Notes under the pieces: generated by a model
What the model saw: the letters and a program-made list of their open reading frames with translations, nothing else
What the model was told of the DNA's origin: nothing
The model's database searches: none
Made by a program: the position numbers and the translations under genes
Shown here: positions 30,768 through 40,887 of the stretch, one piece after another
How the letters are laid out: every line of letters starts with the position of its first letter
Numbering within the stretch: position 1 is the first letter of the stretch
Source of the DNA: Treponema sp.
GTDB taxonomy: Bacteria > Spirochaetota > Spirochaetia > Treponematales > Treponemataceae
Assembly (NCBI GenBank): GCA_017381365.1
Contig: JAFOCI010000096.1
Coordinates: 1-47,134 of the forward strand
Direction of reading: 5' to 3'
Length of the DNA stretch: 47,134 nt

Positions 30768-33700
30768 ATGAAAAAAGTTTTAAAAGTCGGCCTTGCTGTC
30801 GGTTCACTGGCTTTTTTCTTCACATTTTTCGGTTGTTCTAACCAGATTGAAGAAAAACAAGATTATTTGGGTTACCTGAGTCTTTTGAATCAGTCTACTA
30901 GTTGTTCTACAGGTACAATTTCAGCCTTTTCTGCAGATTCAGAGTCCAGAGCATTAGATGTAAATGACATTTGTTATGCATCAGCTTATGTTTCTGGTAC
31001 CGGAATTGATACTGGAAAAGAGCCATCCTCTGCGCTTGCGAATGTTGCAAGTGGAAAAGCTTCTGACATTTCCATTCAGAAAGTTCCTCTTGGAAAAAAC
31101 AGAATTGTTTCAATTCAAGCTTATGACCTTACAAAAGCAAAGCTTGGAACTGTAACGATGCGAAACATTTGTGATGTAGGTACTGGTGTTAATTCTGTTG
31201 TTGTAAACTGGTCAACTACAGCGTTAGGTAATGTTTTTTATTCTTTGAATGAACGTGGATTTGATGTTTCAAAGCTTACATCAAGTGACATTCAGAATGT
31301 AAAAAATGTGATTTCTGCAGCAAACGTTCACGCAAGCCTTTTCAATTCAGAAGCTCTTGCAAGAAAAATCGTAGAAAATCAGGGTACAGCTTCTATTGAC
31401 GGAAGTTACGTTATGGAAACTGCAGAATTAAAGTTTGCAACTGCACTTGAAGGCGCATACACAGTTCAGGTCTGCGATCCACTTTCAGAATCAAAAGATT
31501 TTTCAACAGCTTCTGGTTCAGTTACAGGAATTGCTCCTGGAACATGGAAAGTTTACATTATTCAGAATGGAAAAACTGTAAAAACAACAACAGTAACATT
31601 TGAAAGCGGTAAAACAAAAGATATTGGAACTCTTGGTGTAATTACAGATAAAATTATTGTTCATCTTGAAACTTCATCACCGTATAAAAATATTTATGCT
31701 TGGACAGATGCTCCAAAAGTTGAACCATTTGGCACATGGCCTGGAAAAGCAATGGAAGATACTAATGGTGACGGCTGGTATGATACAACAATTGAATATA
31801 CTTCAATTAATTTGATTTTTAACGGTTCAGGTAAGACTGGAGATTTATCTCGTTCAGCCGGTGAGTGGTGGTACAAAGACGGAAAATGGTACGATGAAGA
31901 TCCTACTGATTCAGAAAATCCTGTATTGGAAAGTTTCACATGCAATTCATCAGCTCCATCTCTCTCTGGTGATGTAGTATTTGAAATTTCTGCTACAGAC
32001 AACAAAAAACTTGCGAAAGTAAATCTTAAGCTTGATGGAAAAACTCTTGCTTCTGCAGTTCTGGCAGGCACAAGCGATACTGTAACATATAAATGGAATT
32101 CTGCTGTTGTAAAGAATGGTTCTCATACAATTTCTGCTGTTGTATTGGATGGAAGCGGAAATGAATCTGAAGAAAGAACAATATCATTCACAACTCAGAA
32201 TGAGAATATAAAGCCTGTTGCAGTAATCAATGGTTCTGCAAACGTAGGTCTTGGAAAAGAAAAAATTTATCGTGCAAAATCTTCCTACGATCCTAACGGT
32301 ACAATTGTTTCATATAAATGGACTGTTTCCGGCGCAACAATTGTAAAAGGACAGGAAACTTCAGAAATTACTGTTAAATTTCCAGATTCAACATCAAACT
32401 GTTCTATTAGTCTTGAAGTTACAGATGATGATGGTGCAACTGATACAGCAGTAAAAGAAGTAATATGTCAGGAAGGAAAAGCTACAGACTTCCGCGAAGA
32501 AACAATCTATTTTGCAATGACAACCCGTTTCTATGATGGTGACAAGTCTAACAACGTTCACTGTTGGGATGAAAATCCCAAAACTCCAGAAGATGATCCT
32601 GCATGGCGCGGTGACTTTAAAGGACTTATTGAAAAGCTCGACTACATCAAGGCTCTTGGGTTCAGTGCAATCTGGATTACTCCTGTTGTAGAAAACGCTT
32701 CTGGTCTTGATTATCACGGATACCACGCTATGAACTTCAGCAAGGTTGACCCTCGGTATGAAAGTTCAGACGTAAAATTTCAGGATTTGATTGATGCGGT
32801 TCACTCAAAAGGTATGAAGCTTGTTCTTGATGTAGTTTTCAATCACACAGGAAACTTTGGAGAAGCAACTCTTGCCCCAATGTTCGAAAAAGATTATTCA
32901 GCAGATCTTTCAGATATCAACGCTTCAATGAAACTTAGTGCAGACAGTCTGCTTGATGAAAGCTATTTTGGTCTTCCTGGTGCATTGCAGTACCAGACAC
33001 GCCTTGCAAAAATGAAAAATACAGACGGCGTAAACCACGACAAAAGAAATTTCTATCATCACTATGCTAACTACAGCTGGGATGACTTTACATGTCAGTG
33101 GGGTCAGATTGCCGGTGACTGTGTAGACTTGAACACAGAAAATCCAGCAGTTCTTGAATACATCGTAAAGGCTTACTCACAGTACATTGCAATGGGTGTT
33201 GATGCTTTCCGCGTTGATACTGTAAAACACATTCCTCGTCTTTCATTCAATAAATATTTAAATGAAGCCTTTATGGATGCAGCGGCAGCTTCTGGAAACG
33301 ACAATTTCTATATGTTCGGTGAAGTTTGTGCCCGTGCAAATGAAGTTGTTTACCGTGGTACTCCTAATATGTCTGCTTATTTCTATACTTGGAAAGAGGA
33401 TCAGGAATATGAATGGAGTAACGACACTACTTTGTGGGATGATAAAGAAATCTTTGAAACAGATTATCCACAGATGCCGTTTACAGCTGGTGAAATCACA
33501 TTTGATGTAGTAAATGCAAAATCTGCCCATAAACAGGGACTTGAATATGCTCAGCATTCAACAAAATGGACTCAGTGCTCTGACAACCATCTTCTTCGTG
33601 GAAATGAATATCACGATCCTGACCATTCTATGAAATCTGGTCTTGATGTAATTGACTTCCCAATGCACTGGAATTTTGATTCTGCATCTGGAGCTTTCAG

Positions 33701-34388
33701 TGTTCATGGAGAAGACTGGCGCTATAACGATGCAACTTACAATGTTGTTTACGTAGACAGCCATGATTATGCTCCTTGTGGAGATGATACTCATCGTTTC
33801 CATAGAGGTACTGATGTATGGGCAGAAAACCTTGATCTTATGTTCACATTCCGCGGAATTCCTTGTCTTTACTACGGTTCAGAAATCGAATTCATGAAGG
33901 GTGCAATTATTGATAAAGGTCCTCTTGAAGCTCTTTGCGATACAGGCCGTGCTTACTTTGGTGATTATCTTGAAGGTGAGGTTAAGGCTACAGATTTCTC
34001 TGAATACACAGCAAGCGGTAAGGTTGCAGAAACTTTGGAATATCCATTGGCTAAGCATCTTCAGCGCTTGAACAAGATTCGTCGCGAAATCCCAGCTTTG
34101 CAGAAAGGTCAGTATTCTACAGAAAACTGTACAGGAAATAATCTTGCTTTCAAACGCCGTTATACAAAAGATGGCGTAGACAGCTTTGTTCTTGTAACAA
34201 TCAGCGGTGATGCAACATTCTCTGGTCTTCCTGCAGGAACTTACGTTGACGCAGTCACAGGTGACAGTAAGACTGTTACCGAAGGTGGTAGCCTTACAAC
34301 ATCAGGCTGTTCTGGACAGGCAAATATGCGGGTTTACGTTCTGAATGGTGAAGGAAAAATCGGTGATGATACTGAATGGTTAAAATAA
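30768..34388 (+). CDS. Surface alpha-amylase lipoprotein (GH13) with starch-binding and PKD domains
   Basis: The 1206-residue protein has a lipoprotein signal with Cys23 (FFGCS). From the N-terminus come an unknown region to about 300, a CBM26-like starch-binding module (about 300-380; IYAWTDAP, GTWPGKAM), an Ig-like domain (390-480), a PKD domain (485-565; SSYDPNGTIVSYKWTVSG) and the GH13 barrel. Conserved GH13 regions give Asp688 (DVVFNH), nucleophile Asp817 (DAFRVDTVKH), acid/base Glu852 (FGEV) and Asp1000 (VDSHD), so it should be active. It is likely exposed on the cell surface for starch hydrolysis. The ATG with GGAG 9 nt upstream is preferred over a TTG at 30753. It is a paralogue of the next gene. 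Confidence 0.93.
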   Translation: MKKVLKVGLAVGSLAFFFTFFGCSNQIEEKQDYLGYLSLLNQSTSCSTGTISAFSADSESRALDVNDICYASAYVSGTGIDTGKEPSSALANVASGKASDISIQKVPLGKNRIVSIQAYDLTKAKLGTVTMRNICDVGTGVNSVVVNWSTTALGNVFYSLNERGFDVSKLTSSDIQNVKNVISAANVHASLFNSEALARKIVENQGTASIDGSYVMETAELKFATALEGAYTVQVCDPLSESKDFSTASGSVTGIAPGTWKVYIIQNGKTVKTTTVTFESGKTKDIGTLGVITDKIIVHLETSSPYKNIYAWTDAPKVEPFGTWPGKAMEDTNGDGWYDTTIEYTSINLIFNGSGKTGDLSRSAGEWWYKDGKWYDEDPTDSENPVLESFTCNSSAPSLSGDVVFEISATDNKKLAKVNLKLDGKTLASAVLAGTSDTVTYKWNSAVVKNGSHTISAVVLDGSGNESEERTISFTTQNENIKPVAVINGSANVGLGKEKIYRAKSSYDPNGTIVSYKWTVSGATIVKGQETSEITVKFPDSTSNCSISLEVTDDDGATDTAVKEVICQEGKATDFREETIYFAMTTRFYDGDKSNNVHCWDENPKTPEDDPAWRGDFKGLIEKLDYIKALGFSAIWITPVVENASGLDYHGYHAMNFSKVDPRYESSDVKFQDLIDAVHSKGMKLVLDVVFNHTGNFGEATLAPMFEKDYSADLSDINASMKLSADSLLDESYFGLPGALQYQTRLAKMKNTDGVNHDKRNFYHHYANYSWDDFTCQWGQIAGDCVDLNTENPAVLEYIVKAYSQYIAMGVDAFRVDTVKHIPRLSFNKYLNEAFMDAAAASGNDNFYMFGEVCARANEVVYRGTPNMSAYFYTWKEDQEYEWSNDTTLWDDKEIFETDYPQMPFTAGEITFDVVNAKSAHKQGLEYAQHSTKWTQCSDNHLLRGNEYHDPDHSMKSGLDVIDFPMHWNFDSASGAFSVHGEDWRYNDATYNVVYVDSHDYAPCGDDTHRFHRGTDVWAENLDLMFTFRGIPCLYYGSEIEFMKGAIIDKGPLEALCDTGRAYFGDYLEGEVKATDFSEYTASGKVAETLEYPLAKHLQRLNKIRREIPALQKGQYSTENCTGNNLAFKRRYTKDGVDSFVLVTISGDATFSGLPAGTYVDAVTGDSKTVTEGGSLTTSGCSGQANMRVYVLNGEGKIGDDTEWLK

Positions 34389-34420
34389 CCAGAAAGTATA
34401 CAGTCGTATAATATGACAAA

Positions 34421-34479
34421 GCGGTGGTTATGCTTGCAGAGGTTTAAGTTTCTGTAAAGTGCAAAGCCACCGTTTTTTT
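34421..34479 (+). terminator. Terminator after the first amylase gene
   Basis: Cggtgg pairs with ccaccg, with a nested gcttgca/tgcaaagc, followed by seven T. The rest of this 309-nt gap holds the second amylase promoter and its AT-rich leader. Confidence 0.75.
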
Positions 34480-34523
34480 ATATCTTTTTTTTGCCTTTTT
34501 CTGTAATTTTTTTGTAAAAAAAT

Positions 34524-34552
34524 TTGACAGAATGAAAATTCGCCCTTAACAT
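34524..34552 (+). promoter_or_regulatory. Predicted promoter of the second amylase gene
   Basis: TTGACA and TAACAT are spaced by exactly 17 nt. Nine nt after the -10 begins the same agagaattaaaaaagtttt (34562-34580) found at the first amylase gene. The leader to the start codon is about 135 nt. Confidence 0.7.
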
Positions 34553-34697
34553 ATTCTATGAAGAGAATTAAAAAAGTTTTTTGCTTCTAATAATAAAACA
34601 TCAAATTTTTCAGTTTTTTTACAATTATTTAACTTTCCATATTTGGGCAAGATTGTTGTCATACTGCAGTGTTGCTGTAAATTATTTGGAGGAAGAT

Positions 34698-37600
34698 ATG
34701 TTAAAAAGTATTTGGCAGAAAATTCTGTCTGTGTTGGTTGCATTGTCTGCTGCTGTTATGGTCGCTGGCTGTGCAAATGGCATCAATGAAGATTCTGGCA
34801 GCAAAGTGGCATTGCTGATGCAGCTGTCGGCAAGTTCTTCAAAATCAACTGCAAAATATGCATCTGTTACTGTAGATACTGGCTCTGAAAGCAGTCGAAA
34901 TGTAGATGTTTCAACAATCAAATTTGCAAAGATTTATGTTAGCGGTGATGGTATTGTCGCTGGAGAAGAACCAAGTTCTGATTTTACTGCAATTTCTGGT
35001 GGTAAAACTCAGTCAGGCACTAACCTTGTTGTTAATAACGTTCCTGTAGGAAACAACAAGGTTGTAACAGTTTACGCCTATGATGAATCTCAAACAAAAA
35101 TTGAACCAGTTGTTTTGCGTGCAGTTGTTGATGTTTCTGCAGATTCAACAAATAACGTTTCTGTAAATAAAGCTTCAACTCCATTAGGAAACGTTCTTTT
35201 TGCGCTTTCAAAATCAAATACAGCCCTTTCAAATGTTAATGTTTCAAAAATTTCTGCTGCAATCAAGTCTGGCGTTCACTATTCATTGATAGACACAGAT
35301 AAAATTGCTGAAGATTATAAAAAGAATTCTCTTGGTTCAGCTGATTCGTATGTAATTGCAGCATCAACAGTGAATGTTACAGCAAACAATTGTAATGGCT
35401 GTACAGTTCAGATTAGTGATCCACTTTCTGCTCCTCAGACTATCACTTCTGATTCTGCAGTCCTTAATTTTGAAAATGTTACTCCAGGTACATGGGTTGT
35501 TTACGTTCTTAAAGACGGAAAAACAAAATATACAAAGGTTGTAACAGTTGCTGCCGGCGCATCTGCAGATGTTTCTGTTGGTCAGTCTACTTTTGACGGT
35601 ATTCAGATTCAGGTTCCAGCTGATAAGGGATATCCTTTGATTCATTATTTTAACTGTGAAAATAGTGGAAAATATCCAGATACAACCTGGCCAGGTGTAG
35701 AAATGAAATCTGGTTACAGAGCCGATGATTCTGAAACTGAATATTATTACTACAACTTTGATGGAATTTCAAAAATCAGTTTGCTTGTTACAAATTCCAA
35801 CCAAGGAAAGTATCACGAAGGCGATATGAAAATCAGTGCAAAGGGTGTTTATCTCATCCATGGAAGTCAGGATCCTGAACTTCTTTCTGCTGATAAGCTC
35901 ATTTCTAATGCTCCTGTTCCTCCTGTTGTAAAGGTTTCATTGTCTGGTTCTACAGTAATTGTTAATTCTTCACAGGATATTATTTCTGGAACTGTTACAA
36001 TTTCTTCTGGTTCTAAAACAGAAACTATTGTTGCTGCTGATTTTAATAACAAAATTGCTACAAAAAATCTGTCATTCTGGGGAATGTCTGACGGTGCTGC
36101 TGTTGTTGCAGAAGGTGTTCTTGTTGCAGAAGGCGGAGCTGCTACAATCAGTGAAAGATTTACTTTCTCTTCTAAAATTTCTGATTCAATTGTTGTTCAT
36201 GCAAAATATCCTGTTATTTATATCTGGCAGACAGGAGACAGTTCCCTTGATCAGAAAGAATTTAATATGACTGCAGAAGGTGGGCAGTGGTACAAATACA
36301 CACTTCCTGTTACTTCTGCAAATATTATTTTCAAACAGGCTGGTTCATGGGACGGAAAAACTGGAGACCTTAAACTTTCTGGTGCAGGTGAATACTGGTA
36401 TTACAATAACAAGTGGTACGAGTCTAACCCGGAAGATAAAGTTGCTCCAGTTCTCGTTTCATTTACTTCAGACAAAACTGGAACTGTAAGCGGAAAGATT
36501 ACATTTACAGTAAAAGCAACAGATAACCTTGCTCTTAAAGAAGCTGAAATTTATCTTGGCAGCGAAAAAGTTTCTTCTATTGCTCTTAGCGGTACAGACT
36601 GCGAAGGTTCTTATGTATTTGATACATCTACAGTCAAGAACGGTTCTTACACTCTTACTTGTAAAGCAGTGGACGAAGCTGGCAATAAATCAGAAGCTTC
36701 TGCTCCAATAACAATCACTACTAAGAATGCAAATCTTCCACCAGTTGCTGTAATCAATGGCGCTTCAAGAATTTTCCCGGGTGCTTCAAAAACTTTGAAC
36801 TGTGCAGGTTCTTATGACCAGAATGGCGGAACAATCGCTTCTTACAAATGGACAGTTTCTGGCGGTGCAACTTACGATGCCCTTAATAAAGAAACAATTA
36901 CAATTACTGCTCCAGAAAGTGCTGTAAAAGATACAGTTTACACAATCACTCTTGTTCTTACAGATGATGAAGGCGCTCAGTCAGTAGCTGCAGAAAAAAC
37001 TTTGACAGTTGCAGATAAGGCTTCTGATACTGGAGATTTCCGTGATGAATCAATCTACTTTGTAATGACAACTCGATTCTATGATGGTGATAGTTCTAAC
37101 AATGAATACTGTTGGGACGAAGGTGGTGAATATCTTGCATTTGGTGCAGGTGACTGCGCATGGCGTGGTGACTTTAAGGGTCTTGCACAGAAGCTTGATT
37201 ACATCAAGGCACTTGGGTTCAGCGCAATCTGGATTACTCCTGTTGTAGAAAATGCTTCTGGTATTGACTATCACGGATACCATGCTTACGACTTTAGTAA
37301 GGTTGACCCTCGTTATGAATCAACTGGTTACACATATCAGGATTTCATTGATGAATGTCATGCAAAGGGAATTAAGGTTATTCAGGATATCGTTTTGAAC
37401 CATTCTGGTAACTTTGGTGAACGCAATCTTTTCCACATGTTTGATAAGGATACAGTTCCTTATGAAAATAAAGATATTCCAGTTCCTGCTGGCGGAAAAC
37501 GTAGTCCTTTCATGAAACTTGCAAAAGATGGAAACGCTTACAGCAAGCTTATGGCTGGTCTTTCAATAGCAGGTGGTTCTGATTACGACAACGAAAAGGG

Positions 37601-38930
37601 TGGTATTCAGTACGGGGCTCGTATTAATGCCATGAAGGAAGATTCAATTGATACAGACTTTATCTATCACCATGCAAAGATGATTGACTGGAACAGCGAA
37701 AACTGTCAGCTGGGTCAGATGGCTGGTGACTGTGTAGACTTAAACACAGAAAATCCTGTTGTATTCAACTATCTTAAAGACTGTTATACAAAATATATTG
37801 AAATGGGTGTTGATGCATTCCGTATTGATACAGTTAAGCATATCAGCCGTTATACATTCAACAAGGAATTTATTCCTGCATTTATGGAAGCCGGCGGAGA
37901 AAACTTCTACATCTTTGGCGAAACTTGTGCCCGTTACCGTGGCCGCTGGAATGAAGGTGTTCCAGCTCTTTCTCCTTCATTCTATACATGGAAGGAAAAC
38001 AAGGACTTTGCATGGAGTCAGTCAGACCATACTGTAAACAGTGCAAGTGCTTCTGCTCATTTTGCAACATATAAAAGTGATTTTGCTCATCCAGCATGGG
38101 CAGATGGAATTGCAAACCACCTGTTGAACGGTAACGATTATCATACACCAGACTGGACTATGCGTTCTCACCTTGATCAGATTGACTTCCCAATGCACTG
38201 GGCATTCAGCAATGCAAACGATGCTTTCCAGACTGCAGTTGGTACAAATGACCCTGACTTTAACGATGCAACATGGAACGTTGTTTATGTAGACAGCCAT
38301 GACTATGCTCCAGATAATGCACCAGAAGGTCAGCGTTATTCAAAAACAGATGAATGGCCTCGCAATATGAATCTTATGTTCAGCTTCCGTGGTATTCCAT
38401 GTCTTTACTACGGTTCTGAAGTTATGTTCATGGCAGGTGCTCCAATCGACCCTGCTAACACAAGAACAAGTCTTGATAAATCTGGTCGTGCATACTTTGG
38501 AGATTATATTGAAGGAACAGTTACAGCCAGCGATTACAGCGAATATACAGCAAGTGGAACAGTTGCAGAAACTTTAAGTCATCCATTGGCTAAGCATGTA
38601 ACTCGCTTGAACAAGATTCGCCGTTCTATTGCAGCTCTCCGCAAAGGTCAGTATTCAACAGAGGGATGTTCTGGTTCAATCGCATTCAAACGTCGCTACA
38701 CAGATGAAAACGTAGACAGCTTTGCTCTTGTTGCAATCGGCGGTAAGGCTACATTCAGCGGTGTTCCAAGTGGTACATACATCGAAGTAATTACTGGTAA
38801 AGAAGTTTCTTGTTCTGGTTCACTTACTTCTGATGAAATTGACCAGAACAACATGCGTATCTACGTTCTTAAAACTTCAACTTGCGAAGTTGATGGCAAG
38901 ATTGGTGAAGATGGAGAATATTTGAAATAA
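34698..38930 (+). CDS. Surface alpha-amylase lipoprotein (GH13) with two starch-binding-like modules
   Basis: The 1410-residue protein starts at the ATG after GGAGGAAG and has a lipobox Cys25 (MVAGCA). It carries a CBM26-like module near 305-395 (HYFNCENSG, TTWPGVEM), a linker domain, a second CBM26 near 495-580 (VIYIWQTGD, WYKYTLPV, YWYYNNKWYE), an Ig-like domain, a PKD domain (GSYDQNGGTIASYKWTVSG) and the GH13 barrel. Catalytic positions: Asp897 (DIVLNH), nucleophile Asp1044 (DAFRIDTVKH), Glu1075 (FGETCA), Asp1202 (VDSHD). The barrel and C-terminal domain are closely similar to the preceding gene down to the DNA level, so this is a tandem paralogue that has an extra binding module and longer insertion loops. 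Confidence 0.93.
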   Translation: MLKSIWQKILSVLVALSAAVMVAGCANGINEDSGSKVALLMQLSASSSKSTAKYASVTVDTGSESSRNVDVSTIKFAKIYVSGDGIVAGEEPSSDFTAISGGKTQSGTNLVVNNVPVGNNKVVTVYAYDESQTKIEPVVLRAVVDVSADSTNNVSVNKASTPLGNVLFALSKSNTALSNVNVSKISAAIKSGVHYSLIDTDKIAEDYKKNSLGSADSYVIAASTVNVTANNCNGCTVQISDPLSAPQTITSDSAVLNFENVTPGTWVVYVLKDGKTKYTKVVTVAAGASADVSVGQSTFDGIQIQVPADKGYPLIHYFNCENSGKYPDTTWPGVEMKSGYRADDSETEYYYYNFDGISKISLLVTNSNQGKYHEGDMKISAKGVYLIHGSQDPELLSADKLISNAPVPPVVKVSLSGSTVIVNSSQDIISGTVTISSGSKTETIVAADFNNKIATKNLSFWGMSDGAAVVAEGVLVAEGGAATISERFTFSSKISDSIVVHAKYPVIYIWQTGDSSLDQKEFNMTAEGGQWYKYTLPVTSANIIFKQAGSWDGKTGDLKLSGAGEYWYYNNKWYESNPEDKVAPVLVSFTSDKTGTVSGKITFTVKATDNLALKEAEIYLGSEKVSSIALSGTDCEGSYVFDTSTVKNGSYTLTCKAVDEAGNKSEASAPITITTKNANLPPVAVINGASRIFPGASKTLNCAGSYDQNGGTIASYKWTVSGGATYDALNKETITITAPESAVKDTVYTITLVLTDDEGAQSVAAEKTLTVADKASDTGDFRDESIYFVMTTRFYDGDSSNNEYCWDEGGEYLAFGAGDCAWRGDFKGLAQKLDYIKALGFSAIWITPVVENASGIDYHGYHAYDFSKVDPRYESTGYTYQDFIDECHAKGIKVIQDIVLNHSGNFGERNLFHMFDKDTVPYENKDIPVPAGGKRSPFMKLAKDGNAYSKLMAGLSIAGGSDYDNEKGGIQYGARINAMKEDSIDTDFIYHHAKMIDWNSENCQLGQMAGDCVDLNTENPVVFNYLKDCYTKYIEMGVDAFRIDTVKHISRYTFNKEFIPAFMEAGGENFYIFGETCARYRGRWNEGVPALSPSFYTWKENKDFAWSQSDHTVNSASASAHFATYKSDFAHPAWADGIANHLLNGNDYHTPDWTMRSHLDQIDFPMHWAFSNANDAFQTAVGTNDPDFNDATWNVVYVDSHDYAPDNAPEGQRYSKTDEWPRNMNLMFSFRGIPCLYYGSEVMFMAGAPIDPANTRTSLDKSGRAYFGDYIEGTVTASDYSEYTASGTVAETLSHPLAKHVTRLNKIRRSIAALRKGQYSTEGCSGSIAFKRRYTDENVDSFALVAIGGKATFSGVPSGTYIEVITGKEVSCSGSLTSDEIDQNNMRIYVLKTSTCEVDGKIGEDGEYLK

Positions 38931-38932
38931 AA

Positions 38933-38955
38933 GTGGTTGAGCTTGTGGAAACCAC
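38933..38955 (+). repeat. Solo fragment of the family 1 inner hairpin
   Basis: Gtggttgagcttgtggaaac followed by cac matches the inner ggtggttgag/aaccacc hairpin of family 1 (closest to copy 2) but without any of the rest. It directly follows the second amylase gene. Confidence 0.6.
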
Positions 38956-38959
38956 ATGC

Positions 38960-39003
38960 AGGCATCTCTAGAAAATATTATTTTGATTTTTAGAGATGCC
39001 TTT
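38960..39003 (+). terminator. Terminator after the second amylase gene
   Basis: An 11-bp perfect stem (aggcatctcta/tagagatgcct) with a 20-nt AT-rich loop, followed by a short T tract. Beyond it, 39004-39335 is AT-rich with a TTGACT at 39056 and a TATAAT at 39085 (spacing too long to be a standard pair) and a long untranslated leader before the next gene. Confidence 0.65.
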
Positions 39004-39335
39004 ATATGAGAATATAAAAAAAATCTAAAAAAATGCAAAATTTTGAAAAAAAAATTTGACTATTTGGGAAAGTGAGGTAGAATTATAATAGAGAGCGATA
39101 AAGATATTATAGTTCTTGATATTAAAAAAAAAGTTTGTGCTACATGTTTATTCATTTTATTATCAAAAGCAGAGATATTTTTATTAACTTAAGAAAGTAC
39201 AAAAAGTGTTTTACCTTTCATAAGAGATTTTTATCAGTTATTACATATTTTAGTGAAAAGGCAGCAGTCACTGGTGAATGGGATTAAGTGTCTGATGTTT
39301 ATTATAAAAAGTTTGTTTTCTTTAAGGAGAAAAAA

Positions 39336-40775
39336 ATGAAAAAGTTATTGAAATGTATGGTAATGGCAGTAGCTTCAATTGGTCTTGCTTTTACAGGTTG
39401 TAAAATTGATGATGGTGGATCAACACCAATTTTTTGGCCTATTGGTGGTAGCGGCAGCAGTTCTGTTGTTGCTGCAGAAATTGATTATGACAACAGTTAC
39501 TTGCCAGAAGAAGTTATATATACACAGGATGCAAAAAGTCCAAAATTAATGGTACAACTTGCTAATGAAGATAAAGGCGAGTGGGTTTATAAGTGGTATA
39601 AAGACGGTTATTTAATTGAAGGCGTAGATTCTTTTGTATGTCTTCCAGATACATCTGCTGCAGCTGTAGGTGGAGAATTCTACTACGAGGTTGAAGTATT
39701 TAATAAACTTAGTGAAACGGTATCTGTTAAGAGTAAGAAAGTTAAAGTTTCAGTTCAGAAAGCTGTAAATCCAACAGAAACAAATGCTGCAGAAGTTTCA
39801 ATCAGTGGTGTTACTAATGAAGGTGTTACATACACTGCAGGTGATACAGCAAATGCTTTTACAGTTAGTTATTCAATTTCAAAAGATTCAACACATCTTG
39901 AAGGAGATGTTTCAGTTGAATGGTTTAATGAAAATGGAGAGAAAGTTGGTGATGATGCTTCTTACACACCTGTTGTTCCTGCTACTGTGGAAGGTGTTAA
40001 GATTTACAGATATAAAGTTGTTGTAACAAACAGCTGTCCTGATGCTACAGGGGCTGATAAAATTAAAAAGGCAGAAAAAGATGTAATTATTATTGTACAA
40101 CCTGCTGATATGCCTGAAGATTCTATTTATGCTGCACCAATTTTAATTGACGTTACTGGAAAAAAGGAATATGTTGCAGGAGAAACAGCATCAAAACTTA
40201 CAGTTTCATCTGTTGTTACTGAAAAGAAAAACGCTAAGAGAGGTACTGTTACTTATAAGTGGTACACAAGAGAAGATGGTCCTGTTGTTGCAACTGGTGT
40301 AGAATATACTCCTGATATTTCTAAGTATTCTTCTATTAGTTCTGCTACAGCTGTTTCAATCTGGGTAGAAGCAATAAACGACTGTTCTGCTACAGCTACA
40401 ATAGAGCCAAAAATCCAGTCATCAGGAAAGAAAGAAGTTAAGATTACAGTTAAACCTCAGGCAACAACTCCAGTATCTGTTGTAATTTCGAATAAAACAG
40501 AAAATTCTATTACAACAGGAAATACAAAGAAATACTCAGTAACAGTAACTTTGAGCGATGGTACAAAAGTTAATAATGCTACCTGGGAATCAAACGATTC
40601 ATCTATTGTAAGTGTTGATAATGATGGTAATGTAACTGCTCTTAAAGCTGGTACAGCAACTATTACGGCTACTTACACAGCTGGTGATGTAGAAAAGAAT
40701 GATTCTGTATCAATTACAGTTACAGATGCTCCTGTAAATAACGGAAACGCAGGAATCTCTATTGATTTCAACTAA
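39336..40775 (+). CDS. Lipoprotein with Ig-like repeats and C-terminal BIG2 domain
   Basis: The 479-residue product has a lipoprotein signal with Cys22 (LAFTGCK), a Gly/Ser-rich stretch, three Ig-like beta domains (each with a WYK-type motif: VYKWYKDGYLIEG, VEWFNENGEKVG, TYKWYTREDG), and a C-terminal BIG2 domain (about 385-470; NATWESNDSSIVSVDNDGNVTALKAGTATITATY). No catalytic motif is visible. It is probably a surface adhesion or carbohydrate-binding scaffold. The ATG follows AAGGAG; 16 upstream in-frame residues are unlikely. It is next to the amylase genes and has its own terminator. Confidence 0.85.
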   Translation: MKKLLKCMVMAVASIGLAFTGCKIDDGGSTPIFWPIGGSGSSSVVAAEIDYDNSYLPEEVIYTQDAKSPKLMVQLANEDKGEWVYKWYKDGYLIEGVDSFVCLPDTSAAAVGGEFYYEVEVFNKLSETVSVKSKKVKVSVQKAVNPTETNAAEVSISGVTNEGVTYTAGDTANAFTVSYSISKDSTHLEGDVSVEWFNENGEKVGDDASYTPVVPATVEGVKIYRYKVVVTNSCPDATGADKIKKAEKDVIIIVQPADMPEDSIYAAPILIDVTGKKEYVAGETASKLTVSSVVTEKKNAKRGTVTYKWYTREDGPVVATGVEYTPDISKYSSISSATAVSIWVEAINDCSATATIEPKIQSSGKKEVKITVKPQATTPVSVVISNKTENSITTGNTKKYSVTVTLSDGTKVNNATWESNDSSIVSVDNDGNVTALKAGTATITATYTAGDVEKNDSVSITVTDAPVNNGNAGISIDFN

Positions 40776-40797
40776 TCCGAAAGTAAAATAATTTAAG

Positions 40798-40828
40798 TCC
40801 GGTGTACACAAGTGCACCGGATTTTTTT
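40798..40828 (+). terminator. Terminator after the Ig-like lipoprotein gene
   Basis: Tccggtg and caccgga form a 7-bp stem with a 10-nt loop, followed by seven T. Confidence 0.85.
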
Positions 40829-40887
40829 ATTTAAATAAATTTAAAAATTATGTATCAAATCGTTCTATATTCGTGTAAAATTAATTT

